Shown here: one piece after another, positions 9,093-17,384 of the stretch
Position numbering within the stretch: the stretch's first letter is position 1
How the letters are laid out: the number at the start of each line of letters is the position of its first letter
Source: CAVTZP01 sp963739245
GTDB lineage: Bacteria; Chloroflexota; Dehalococcoidia; Dehalococcoidales; BS750m-G39
Reading direction: 5' to 3'
DNA: 64,000 nucleotides
NCBI GenBank assembly: GCA_963739245.1
Contig: CAVTZP010000007.1
Location: 186,001-250,000 of the forward strand
The notes under the pieces: generated by a model
The model's input: only the letters and a program-made list of their open reading frames with translations
What the model was told of the DNA's origin: nothing
Databases searched by the model: none
Translations under genes and position numbers: made by a program

Positions 9093-9575
9093 ATGACAAA
9101 TGAGATTTTTAAGATACTGGAAAACGATGCCCGAACCACCCCGAAGCAAATATCAACCATGACCGGCATTCCCCAAAGTGAGGTCGACAAGCTCATCAAG
9201 CAAGCCGAGAAAGACCGAACCATCCTGAAATACAAGACGATAATTAACTGGGACAAGGTAGGGGAGGAACAGGTGTCGGCTCTGATTGAGGTCAAGCTTA
9301 TCCCGCAACGAGACGTTGGCTTTGACGCTGTCGCCGAGCGCATCTACCGCTTCCCCCAGGCTCGCTCGGTCTACCTCCTTTCCGGGGCTTACGACCTGCT
9401 GGTTCTGGTAACCGGCAAGACCATGCATGAAGTGGCTGATTTCGTCTCCCAAAAGCTCGCCCCAATTGAAGGGGTGCAGGGGACAGTTACCCATTTCATG
9501 CTCAAGCGCTACAAAGAGGACAGCGAAATTCTGGGGGGGAAAGAGGAGACCAAGCGCCAGCCGGTAATCCTGTAG
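9093..9575 (+). CDS. Lrp/AsnC family transcriptional regulator
   Basis: A 160-residue regulator with an N-terminal winged helix-turn-helix (about 1-50, RTTPKQISTMTGIPQSEVDK) and a C-terminal RAM ligand-binding domain (about 62-140, VSALIEVKL...SGAYDLLVLV). Such proteins sense amino acids and form dimers to octamers. The gene ends 9 nt before an aminotransferase gene. That pairing is common for this family, so it probably controls or responds to the substrate of that enzyme. Effector unknown. Confidence 0.88.
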   Translation: MTNEIFKILENDARTTPKQISTMTGIPQSEVDKLIKQAEKDRTILKYKTIINWDKVGEEQVSALIEVKLIPQRDVGFDAVAERIYRFPQARSVYLLSGAYDLLVLVTGKTMHEVADFVSQKLAPIEGVQGTVTHFMLKRYKEDSEILGGKEETKRQPVIL

Positions 9576-9584
9576 GAGATTTTT

Positions 9585-10764
9585 ATGTCGCTAAAAGTGC
9601 GCAATATTAGCTCACAGCGAGCCAACCAGATTGCCCCTTCCGGGATAAGGAAGTTCTTTGACCTTCTCGCCTCTATGGAGGGGGTAATATCACTCGGAGT
9701 GGGCGAGCCTGATTTTGCTACTCCCGTGGCACATCCGCGAGGCGGCTATCTACTCGCTGGAGAAGGGCCAGACCATGTATACCTCAAACTCAGGCATGCC
9801 CGAGCTTCGCCGCGAGCTGTCAAGATACCTCAAGAACAGCTATAACCTGAGCTATGACCCCGATACTGAGCTTCTGATTACCGTTGGCGTCAGCGAGGCG
9901 CTAGACCTGGCCACCAGAGCCGTCCTTGACCCCGGTGATGAGGTCATCATGCCCGACCCCCACTATGTCTCCTATGACGCCTGCGTCATTCTGGCTGGTG
10001 GCACCCCAATTATGGTCCCCACCAGCGAGGAAAATAATTTTGAGCTTAGCGCCGCTGATATTGAGGCGCGAGTTACCAGCAAGACCAAGGCCATTCTTAT
10101 CGGCTATCCGTCAAACCCTACCGGGGCGGTGATGAGCAAAGAAAAGCTGGCAAAAATAGCCGAAATAGCCCGCCGCCACCAGCTGCTGGTAATCTCCGAT
10201 GAGATTTACGCTCGGCTTGTCTACGGCGTGAAGCACACCTGCTTTGCCACCCTGCCCGGGATGAAAGAAAGTACCGTTTTTCTCGGCGGCTTCTCCAAGG
10301 CTTATGCCATGACTGGCTGGCGCATCGGTTACGCCGCCGCCAGTAAAGAGATTATCGCCGCCATGACCAAGATTCACCAGTACACCATAATGTGTGCCCC
10401 GACCATGGCTCAGGTCGCCGCCATTGAGGCGTTAAAATCCGGTGAACGCAGTGTGCTGGAAATGGTTGAGGACTACAATCGGCGGCGGCTGGTTATGGTC
10501 AAGGGACTACATGACATTGGCTTACCCTGCTTTGAACCCAAAGGCGCATTCTACGCCTTCCCCTCAATAAAGGGCACCGGCATGACCTCGGAGGAGTTTG
10601 CCGAAAAGCTGCTGGTGGAGGAAAAGGTCGCTGTCGTCCCCGGCACTGCCTTCGGGCAATGCGGTGAGGGCTATGTCCGCTGCTGCTATGCCACCTCTCT
10701 GGCGGAGATTGAGGAAGCGCTTCTGCGGATGGGGCGCTTCGTTAAGAAGCACAAGAAAGTATAG
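9585..10764 (+). CDS. Class I aminotransferase (aspartate/aromatic type), frameshift
   Basis: A fold-type I PLP enzyme, about 392 residues after repair. It carries GEPDFATP at about 40-47, the SNPTGAVMS loop, SDEIYARLVY and the PLP lysine in SKAYAMTGWRIGY (about residue 240), and ends with a CCYATSLAEIEEAL block that includes the substrate-binding region. An extra C in a CCC run at 9723-9725 splits the gene; removing it reads TPWHIREAAIYSLEKG. The start is the ATG after GGAGATTTTT. The exact substrate (aspartate, aromatic or alanine type) cannot be set. It follows the Lrp/AsnC gene in the same operon. Confidence 0.9.
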
Positions 10765-10820
10765 TTTGTCTATTGCTATCAACGCCGAGTGGTCAAGTTA
10801 GCGGCTAAGGAGATGTATAT

Positions 10821-11111
10821 ATGTTCAATATATTCCCTATAATACTCCTTCTTGGCTTTCTAGCCTTGTTTATTTATCTAGGTATACTAGTAAAAAGAAG
10901 AGGGTGGAAAACGATTAGCAAGACCAGCAAGGTAGCAATATGCATCATAGCCTTCGGCCTCTTTGTGTTTCTGCTCACTCCACTACTGCTTGCCTTGTTC
11001 AATTTAGATAGCGATATAATAGGATTTCTTATAATGCTTGTTGGAGCCGCCGTCCTTCTCATAGGGTATGTTACTAACCATATAAGGAGAGGGAGGGAAA
11101 AGAGGAGGTAG
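10821..11111 (+). CDS. Small membrane protein, three predicted TM helices
   Basis: A 96-residue hydrophobic protein that I do not recognise. Membrane segments are predicted at about 4-25, 38-60 and 66-84; the C-terminus RRGREKRR is strongly basic and so probably cytoplasmic. A good AAGGAG precedes the ATG. It lies 56 nt after the aminotransferase gene; a palindromic repeat follows it. Confidence 0.7.
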   Translation: MFNIFPIILLLGFLALFIYLGILVKRRGWKTISKTSKVAICIIAFGLFVFLLTPLLLALFNLDSDIIGFLIMLVGAAVLLIGYVTNHIRRGREKRR

Positions 11112-11120
11112 GTTTTTATG

Positions 11121-11205
11121 AACCCCATCCCCTGTATCCCCTTCCCCTTAACAAGGGGAAGGGGAGGTTTGTTTTAAGAGGGGCTACCGCCCCTCTTTGA
11201 CTGCC
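11121..11205 (-). repeat. Bipartite palindromic repeat, copy 2 (orientation B)
   Basis: CCCCTTCCCCTT/AAGGGGAAGGGG hairpin, T-rich linker, then AGAGGGGC/GCCCCTCT hairpin and a TTTGACT end. It sits between two convergent membrane-protein genes, where it could act as a bidirectional terminator. Confidence 0.85.
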
Positions 11206-11235
11206 TGAATTTATACTCCAGAGGTAGACAGCAGG

Positions 11236-11697
11236 TTATTTTGGCTTTGCCGGTGCTGGGCGCCGCTGTTTTTTCCGCTCAAATAGCCACTTATAGTATA
11301 GAGCTGGAATAAGTAAAAACAAAATGAAACCAATGTAGAAAGCCGAAGTAACAAGCCAGTTTGATTGAAAATTCGAAACCAATGAACCAACTCCTTTTAA
11401 GTAGCCTATTATATACGTAAACAAATAGATAATAAACAATGACCCGTGTAAGTTTTCAATAATAAAATCTTCGACATTATTAGACCAGTTTCCCCAAAAT
11501 GCTGATATGACTAAAAGTAGAGATACGACTCCAGCAATTCCTCCCAAAATCCAATAAACCATAGCAGGCATAGTTACAGTTGGCACATAATGTGCCCAAT
11601 CGAAACCAACACTCCATCCACTCCCTTTTGGCATTCCAAGCAATATCATCGCAAATGAGAAAAGCAATACGCCCCAAGCTACAATACGTCTCGGCAT
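11236..11697 (-). CDS. Hypothetical four-helix membrane protein, AT-rich
   Basis: A 153-residue protein with membrane segments near 5-21, 43-65, 88-103 and 114-136 and a basic, proline-rich end (RKKQRRPAPAKPK). Not recognised. The gene is visibly richer in A+T than trpS/argS next to it and is flanked on both sides by the palindromic repeat, hinting at later acquisition. A strong AAGGAGG precedes the ATG, so it is likely expressed. Confidence 0.72.
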   Translation of the reverse strand: MPRRIVAWGVLLFSFAMILLGMPKGSGWSVGFDWAHYVPTVTMPAMVYWILGGIAGVVSLLLVISAFWGNWSNNVEDFIIENLHGSLFIIYLFTYIIGYLKGVGSLVSNFQSNWLVTSAFYIGFILFLLIPALYYKWLFERKKQRRPAPAKPK

Positions 11698-11768
11698 TGG
11701 ATAACCCTCCTTTTTTGCCCAAGTTTACAATAATAAATTAAGGCACTTCAATAGGAATAGAATAGAGG

Positions 11769-11849
11769 TGTCTAAGAGGGGCGAAAGCCCCTCTTCTTTT
11801 ATTCCTCCCCCTCTCCTTCAAAGGAGAGGGGGATACAGGGGGTGAGGTC
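11769..11849 (+). repeat. Bipartite palindromic repeat, copy 3 (orientation A)
   Basis: A textbook copy: TCTAAGAGGGGC-GAAA-GCCCCTCTT, then TTTTATTC, then CCCCCTCTCCTT-C-AAAGGAGAGGGGG and the tail ATACAGGGGGTGAGGT. It ends a few bases from the trpS stop codon. Confidence 0.9.
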
Positions 11850-11852
11850 AAC

Positions 11853-12827
11853 CTATAAAAGCCCCATCTTCTGCTTGACTTCTTTAAGTGTTTCCCTGGC
11901 AATCACGCTGGCGCGCTGGGCGCCGTCAGCCAGGACCTCCTTTATATACTCAGGTTTAGCGGCTAAGGCAGAGCGCCGCTGGCGCAGGGGGGCGAGGGCG
12001 GAGTTAATCTTCTCGGCGAGAAGCGTCTTGCACTCAACACAGCCAATCTTGGCCGAGCGGCACTGGATAGCAATGTCTGCCTGTTGCTCCGGGTTAAAAT
12101 ACCCGTGCAGGGTGTAAATATTGCATACCTCGGGGTGACCGGGGTCATTGCGGTACTGGCGGGCGGGGTCGGTAACCGCCGTCATCACCTTCTTTATTGT
12201 CTCCTCAGGCGAAAGGGCGATTTCAACATCATTGCCCAGTTGCTTGCTCATCTTCTCCTTGCCATCCAGCCCGAGCACCATTGGAAATGAGGTAAGCTTG
12301 GCTTGAGGCTCGGGGAAGGTATCGCCGAAGAGGTTATTGAAGCGCCGGGCAATCTCCCGGGCCAGCTCCAGATGGGGAAGCTGGTCTTCGCCAACCGGCA
12401 CCACCTCAGCCTTATAAAGCACGATATCGGCGGTCATCAGCACCGGATAGCCCACCAGCCCGTAGTTCACATTCTGAGGCTGGAGCTTTACCTTCTCCTT
12501 GAAGGTAGGCACGCGCAGCAACCAGCCCAGGGGGGTAACCATACTGAGCAGGGTATGTAGCTCCATTACCTCAGGGACATGGGACTGAACAAAGATGATG
12601 CTTTTCTTGGGGTCAAGCCCAGCCGCCAGCCAGTCGAGGGTCATCTCACGGATATTGCTCTGCAGGCTAGAGGTATCCTCCATTGTGGTCAGGGCATGGA
12701 TATCAACAATGCAATAGACGCAATCATACTCATCCTGCAGGCTGACATAGTTTTGTATTGCCCCGAGGTAATTCCCCAGGTGCTGCCGGCCGGTGGGGCG
12801 AGCCCCAGAAAAAACACGCTTCTTCAT
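11853..12827 (-). CDS. trpS: Tryptophanyl-tRNA synthetase
   Basis: A class Ic synthetase that charges tRNA(Trp). The 324 residues match the bacterial TrpRS length. The HIGH-type motif is TGRQHLGN (12-19) and the KMSKS-type motif KMSKQ (192-196, in DGKEKMSKQLGND). A GAAGGAGATTTGG stretch places the ribosome-binding site at the chosen ATG. It follows argS by 15 nt and is almost certainly cotranscribed with it. Confidence 0.96.
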   Translation of the reverse strand: MKKRVFSGARPTGRQHLGNYLGAIQNYVSLQDEYDCVYCIVDIHALTTMEDTSSLQSNIREMTLDWLAAGLDPKKSIIFVQSHVPEVMELHTLLSMVTPLGWLLRVPTFKEKVKLQPQNVNYGLVGYPVLMTADIVLYKAEVVPVGEDQLPHLELAREIARRFNNLFGDTFPEPQAKLTSFPMVLGLDGKEKMSKQLGNDVEIALSPEETIKKVMTAVTDPARQYRNDPGHPEVCNIYTLHGYFNPEQQADIAIQCRSAKIGCVECKTLLAEKINSALAPLRQRRSALAAKPEYIKEVLADGAQRASVIARETLKEVKQKMGLL

Positions 12828-12842
12828 CCAAATCTCCTTCTT

Positions 12843-14501
12843 TTACATCCGCTCTGGGGCGCCCATACCCATAAGGTGGAGGGTCTTTGATAGGACAATC
12901 TTAGCCGCCTCAACCAGCTTGAGCCGAGCCTTGGTCAGCACCTCATCCTCAGAGACGACGCGGCACTGCTTATAAAAGCTGTGAAACACAGTCGCCAGGT
13001 CCAGGGCATAATAGGCAAGGTGGTGAGGCTCCAGTGCTTGGGCTACCACATCAACCATCTCAGGCAAAAGTAGCATCTTCCGTATTAAAGCCAGCTCAGG
13101 CTCAGTGGTGAGCAGAGAGACATCACCATCGCCGGAGTTAATCCCCCTCTCCTGAGCCAGGCGAAGGATGCTGGCAATGCGGGCGTGAGCATACTGAACA
13201 TAGTAGACGGGGTTATCGGCTGACTGCTTCTTGGCCAGTTCCAGGTCAAAGTCCATCTGACTATCGGCGGTGCGGGAGGCAAAGAAAAAGCGGCAGGCAT
13301 CCACCCCCACCTCATCTACCACCTCACGTAGGGTAATAATATCGCCGCTACGCTTGGAAATCCTGACCAACTCGCCACCACGAGATAGGGTAACCATCTG
13401 GGAGATTATTACCTTGAGCCGTTCCGGGGCGATACCCAGGGCAGCCACCGCCGCCTTCATCCGGGTTATATGCCCCTGATGGTCAGCCCCCCAGATATTG
13501 ATTACCCGGTCAAACTTGCGCTCCAAAAACTTGTTATAGTGATAGGCAATGTCAGAGGCGAAATAGGTAGGAGAACCATCGCTGCGCACCACCACATTGT
13601 CCTTATCCTCACCCAGGGCGGTGGAGACAAACCAGGTGGCACCTTCCTTCTCGCTGATATACCCCCCCTGGCGCAGGAGCGACATTACCCTTTCGTACTG
13701 ACCATTCTGATAAAGGCTCTGCTCGCTGAACCAGATATCAAAGCTCACCCCGATTCGCTCAAGGTCGCTCTTGATTTGCTCTATCATCTTGACCAAGCCG
13801 ATATGCCCCAGCTGGGCTATTGCCTCTTTCTCCGGCAGGGAGAGAAATTTGTCTCCCTCCTCAGCAATAATCTCCTTAGCCAGGTCAATCATATAGCTAC
13901 CCAAATAACCGTCGGACGGCATCTCGGCGTCAACGCCCAAACACTGCTGATAGCGAACGTAGAGTGAGCGGCAAAAGGCGTCTATCTGGCTGCCAGCATC
14001 ATTAATATAATATTCCTCCTCCACCTTATAGCCGGCAGCGGCAAGAACATTAGCCAGGGTGCTACCCAAAATCGCCCCACGACCATGACCAACATGGAGC
14101 GGGCCGGTAGGATTAACGCTAACAAACTCGAGCTGCACCCGGCTACCCCGCCCCAGGTCAATATTGCCGTAGGAATCACCAGTCTTTAATATTGAAGACA
14201 CCTGAGCGGTTAACCAGCTGCTGCTGAGGGTGAAATTGATGAAGCCGGGTGGTGCCACCGTAACACGGCTAACCTCGGGGCTGGCAGCGATACACCCAAC
14301 CACCTCCTCAGCAATAGCCAGTGGGTTAACCCCGGTTGCCCGGGCTAATTTCAATGGTAAACTTGAGGCGTAATCCCCGTGCTCCGGGTTCTGGGGATGC
14401 TCAATACTAACCTCAGGCAAGGCGACCGAAGGTAGCTTGTCCAGCTCCTGTGCCTTGATTACTGCCTGCGTTAGCAAATCTATAAGCTTTTGCTTAATCA
14501 C
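12843..14501 (-). CDS. argS: Arginyl-tRNA synthetase
   Basis: A class I synthetase of 552 residues. The N-terminal additional domain (about 1-85) binds the D-loop of tRNA(Arg). The HIGH motif is HVGH at 136-139 within NPTGPLHVGHGRG. A canonical KMSKS is absent, as is common in bacterial ArgRS; the equivalent stretch reads RISKRSG. The DALR anticodon-binding domain ends the protein. The start is GTG with GGAG ahead. First gene of the argS-trpS unit. Confidence 0.96.
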   Translation of the reverse strand: MIKQKLIDLLTQAVIKAQELDKLPSVALPEVSIEHPQNPEHGDYASSLPLKLARATGVNPLAIAEEVVGCIAASPEVSRVTVAPPGFINFTLSSSWLTAQVSSILKTGDSYGNIDLGRGSRVQLEFVSVNPTGPLHVGHGRGAILGSTLANVLAAAGYKVEEEYYINDAGSQIDAFCRSLYVRYQQCLGVDAEMPSDGYLGSYMIDLAKEIIAEEGDKFLSLPEKEAIAQLGHIGLVKMIEQIKSDLERIGVSFDIWFSEQSLYQNGQYERVMSLLRQGGYISEKEGATWFVSTALGEDKDNVVVRSDGSPTYFASDIAYHYNKFLERKFDRVINIWGADHQGHITRMKAAVAALGIAPERLKVIISQMVTLSRGGELVRISKRSGDIITLREVVDEVGVDACRFFFASRTADSQMDFDLELAKKQSADNPVYYVQYAHARIASILRLAQERGINSGDGDVSLLTTEPELALIRKMLLLPEMVDVVAQALEPHHLAYYALDLATVFHSFYKQCRVVSEDEVLTKARLKLVEAAKIVLSKTLHLMGMGAPERM

Positions 14502-14525
14502 TAATTACTCCGCTGTAACCTTCAA

Positions 14526-14534
14526 ATTATAGCA
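14526..14534 (-). promoter_or_regulatory. Extended -10 promoter element of argS-trpS
   Basis: On the minus strand TGC-TATAAT, followed 24 nt later by the argS GTG. A -35 match at 17 nt is weak (TTATTC), so the extended -10 probably drives recognition. Confidence 0.45.
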
Positions 14535-14567
14535 CAAAGCTAGCTAAAGAATAACCCCACACCACAG

Positions 14568-16238
14568 CTAACCGCTACCCTTCCCTATCTGTTTCACCGC
14601 ATTGTAGGTTACAATGCCACCAGAAATATTCCGGGCGTTAAACCCATTCAGACGCAGTATACGGGTAGCATAGTACGATCTCTGCCCTGTATGACAATAA
14701 ACCCATATCTCCCCATTCCGGGGAAGCTCAGTCAACAGCGAACGAAGTTCCGGTAGCGGAATATTGACCGCCCCTTTCACTCTGTCGACAGCAACCTCCC
14801 CTAGAGTGCGAACGTCGAGAATCATAGCCTTTGACTCAGTAATATCCTCCCAGTGGGCAATCGGGGCATCACCGCGCAAGGTGTTAGCCGCAACCATTCC
14901 CGCCAGATTGACCGGGTCTTTGGCAGCACCAAACTGTGGCGAGTAGCAAAGTTCGGCTTCCTCAAGGTCAAAGACAGTTGAATTTCGCTGAATGGCCATA
15001 GCAATGACATCAATCCGTTTCTCAACCCCTTCCTTACCAACCGCTTGAGCGCCAAGAACACGTCCGTCTTTTGTCGAGAAAATCAGCTTCAATGCCATAG
15101 ATTCCGCACCCGGGTAATAGCTAACATGCTGGCTTGGATATAGATAAACCTTCTCATAAGGTATAGGCTTGCCACTAACGGCGGCGCGCCTTAGCCCTTT
15201 TTCACTAGCCCCAGTTGAGGCGATAGTCATATTGAATACGCTACAAACGGCGGTGGCTTGAACACCACGGAATCTAACGTCACGCCCAAAGATAACGTCA
15301 GCAGCAATCCGTCCTTGCCGATTAGCCGGGCCAGCAAGTGGCGCCAGAGTCCACTCACTGGTAATGAAATCTCGCGTCTCAACGGCGTCACCAACTGCCC
15401 AAATCCGCTCGTCACTGGTACGCATCTGGTCGTTAACGCGTATACCGCCGTAAGCCCCAATCTCAAGACCTGCCGCCTTAGCCAGGCTGACCTCGGGACG
15501 AACACCAAGGCTAAGAATAACAAGGTCGGCGGTATGAGTCTCACCGGACTTCAATCTGACAAGAATTGTTCCGTCGCTATTTTGTTCAAATCCAGTAACA
15601 GGCTCACCAAGGCAAAGACGCACGCCATTGGCTAAGAGATGACCATGAATTGGCACCGCCATCTCAGGGTCAAGCATCGGCACAACCTGTGGCTCCATCT
15701 CAATAAGGGTTACCGAAACTCCACGCTTGGCCAGGTTCTCGGTCATTTCCAATCCGATAAATCCACCACCAACGATAACCGCCTGCTTAACATTATGCTC
15801 CACAATCCATTCTTTAATCTGGCGGCTGTCGGGAATTGTCCGAAGACAAAAAATGCCAGGAATATCAATGCCTGGGAGTGACGGACGAATAGGCGTTGCC
15901 CCTGGTGCCAGCACCAAGGCATCGTATCCTTCACGATATACTTTGCCTGTCTTCAAGTCCTTAACCTCGAGCTCATTCTTTTCACGGTCAATAGCCATGA
16001 CTTCGTTCTCGGTTCGAACATCAATATTGAATCTCTTCTTCAAAAACTCAGGCGTTGCCAGAAGCAGCTCCTTCTCCTCGCTGATGACGTTGCCAATATA
16101 ATAGGGCAGACCGCAGTTGGCAAAAGAGATGTAAGAGCCTCGTTCAAAGATGATAATCTCTGCCTCTTCCGAAAGCCGGCGCGCCCGAGTGGCACAAGAG
16201 GCGCCACCAGCCACCCCACCAACGATAAGAATCCTCAT
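14568..16238 (-). CDS. CoA-disulfide reductase with C-terminal rhodanese domain
   Basis: A 556-residue flavoprotein of the CoADR-RHD type. The N-terminal FAD site is GGVAGGASCATRARRL, and the single redox-active Cys42 lies in SFANCGLPYY. The NAD(P)H site is VIVGGGFIGLEM, and GIRVNDQMRTSDERIWAVGD is the second FAD motif. After the dimerisation domain a rhodanese module (about 455-556) has its catalytic Cys515 in YCHTGQRS. Homologues reduce CoA disulfide, polysulfide or CoA-persulfide, using the rhodanese to deliver sulfane sulfur. The physiological substrate is not fixed by sequence. Suits an anaerobe with a reduced-sulfur lifestyle. Confidence 0.9.
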   Translation of the reverse strand: MRILIVGGVAGGASCATRARRLSEEAEIIIFERGSYISFANCGLPYYIGNVISEEKELLLATPEFLKKRFNIDVRTENEVMAIDREKNELEVKDLKTGKVYREGYDALVLAPGATPIRPSLPGIDIPGIFCLRTIPDSRQIKEWIVEHNVKQAVIVGGGFIGLEMTENLAKRGVSVTLIEMEPQVVPMLDPEMAVPIHGHLLANGVRLCLGEPVTGFEQNSDGTILVRLKSGETHTADLVILSLGVRPEVSLAKAAGLEIGAYGGIRVNDQMRTSDERIWAVGDAVETRDFITSEWTLAPLAGPANRQGRIAADVIFGRDVRFRGVQATAVCSVFNMTIASTGASEKGLRRAAVSGKPIPYEKVYLYPSQHVSYYPGAESMALKLIFSTKDGRVLGAQAVGKEGVEKRIDVIAMAIQRNSTVFDLEEAELCYSPQFGAAKDPVNLAGMVAANTLRGDAPIAHWEDITESKAMILDVRTLGEVAVDRVKGAVNIPLPELRSLLTELPRNGEIWVYCHTGQRSYYATRILRLNGFNARNISGGIVTYNAVKQIGKGSG

Positions 16239-16319
16239 AAACCTTACCCCCTTTAAGCACCAAGGCTTTTGTGGGCGGGTGGGTGGGAAGAAAAAGTATT
16301 GTTAAACACCTCTTCTCTC

Positions 16320-16402
16320 TACCTCACCCCCTTAATCCCCCTCTCCTTCAAAGGAGAGGGGGAAGAGATTTTTTAAGAGAGGCTACGCCTCTCTTTGACT
16401 CC
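16320..16402 (-). repeat. Bipartite palindromic repeat, copy 4 (orientation B)
   Basis: ACCTCACCCCCTTAATCCCC leads into the CCCCCTCTCCTT/AAGGAGAGGGGG hairpin, then a TTTTTT-containing linker and the AGAGAGGC-TAC-GCCTCTCT hairpin, ending TTTGACTCC. It occupies the centre of the 246-nt gap between the CoA-disulfide reductase and the Ntn-hydrolase gene. Around 16423-16436 the same gap also has a short CCCCACGTGGGG palindrome. Confidence 0.9.
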
Positions 16403-16484
16403 TTATTAAAAACGAACTCGGCTCCCCACGTGGGGGAAAATCCGAACTTTTGCGGAGGTTTGTCTTTTCTAGACTGCTCAGAAT

Positions 16485-17246
16485 TCATGGTCTTATATCA
16501 AAAGAACGGATACCACTACTATCTATGGTCAATGTAGTTATCTCACCGCCAATGGATGGCAAAAGAGTGCTCATACCATAAATCTGACTAATAATTCTGA
16601 TCTGAAATCGAATATACTCAGCCCTGCCTTCTAAAGATGGTCGCGGAATGTTTATGTTACGCTGACGAAGGGTCGAGTTTAAAAGGCTCTCAAAATCTTC
16701 CCACCATGCAGCGTAAAAAGTGTAATCTCCATTCCTGACAATAAAGTAAGGGTTGTTTGGGTTATAACCACCCTGTGTAATGGCTCCGCCTAAATCGTAG
16801 TTAGCATTAAAAATATGTGTGTTGATATTTTGAAAGAACTGACTAGGGCCATTATGGATATGCCAGAAATCTGGCGCTAAGCGTCCGTTTTTAAGAACGA
16901 AGCCAGCTAGGTGAAATCCAGCTTCGGCTTGTCCTGACTGGGTTGGCGGTATAATTCTGTTTAGTTCGTCTTGAAGCAGTGTGGCAAACGCCTGTAAAGT
17001 TTGGCTCTGGCCTTGACACCTAGTAATGAACTCACTTAGCCATATATCGGTCTCAACGTTGCCTATTTGCCCGTATCCCCAACAAGAGGCACCAGCTTGA
17101 AGATAAGGAATTGGGAAAAGTTTCTGAACGCCCATCAGTACTCGGTTGCCAATTTGACCATTAGGTAATGGAGTCCGGCAAGTAACCGCGCTATCCGCCC
17201 CCATAACTATTCCGTATGACGAAATCTCTGTAAGTACTAAGGTCAT
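16485..17246 (-). CDS. Stand-alone Ntn-hydrolase-like protein (proteasome-beta/HslV-like N-terminus)
   Basis: A 253-residue protein starting MTLVLTEISSYGIVMGADSA. If Met1 is removed, Thr becomes residue 1 and the Asp of GADS becomes residue 17, exactly the Thr1/Asp17 spacing of proteasome beta and HslV subunits. A Lys in VQKLFPI (mature position 41) could replace Lys33 with an 8-residue insertion. A glycine-rich SCWGYGQIGNVETD stretch follows, in the place of the family's second strand pair and helix. The rest is not recognised. No HslU, proteasome ATPase or alpha subunit is nearby. The gene is AT-richer than its neighbours. TGGAGGT lies 5 nt before the ATG. It could instead be a non-proteolytic member of the fold. 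Confidence 0.6.
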   Translation of the reverse strand: MTLVLTEISSYGIVMGADSAVTCRTPLPNGQIGNRVLMGVQKLFPIPYLQAGASCWGYGQIGNVETDIWLSEFITRCQGQSQTLQAFATLLQDELNRIIPPTQSGQAEAGFHLAGFVLKNGRLAPDFWHIHNGPSQFFQNINTHIFNANYDLGGAITQGGYNPNNPYFIVRNGDYTFYAAWWEDFESLLNSTLRQRNINIPRPSLEGRAEYIRFQIRIISQIYGMSTLLPSIGGEITTLTIDSSGIRSFDIRP

Positions 17247-17384
17247 CAGCTACCTCCAAAACTTAGAAATGACGAGTTCGGCTCATTTTGTATCTGCCCA
17301 GCTTAGAAAAGGATTCATCCCTAGCTCCACTCCGCTGCGCCGTGTTGCCAGACTCGGGCTAGCTCCTTAGCCAAGAGGCGGTGT

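Noticed and set aside
16408..17284. Near-identical ACGAACTCGGCTC and ACGAGTTCGGCTC sequences on both sides of the Ntn-hydrolase gene, as possible target duplications
   Set aside because: Only 13 nt with two mismatches; no inverted ends or transposase, so chance is not excluded.
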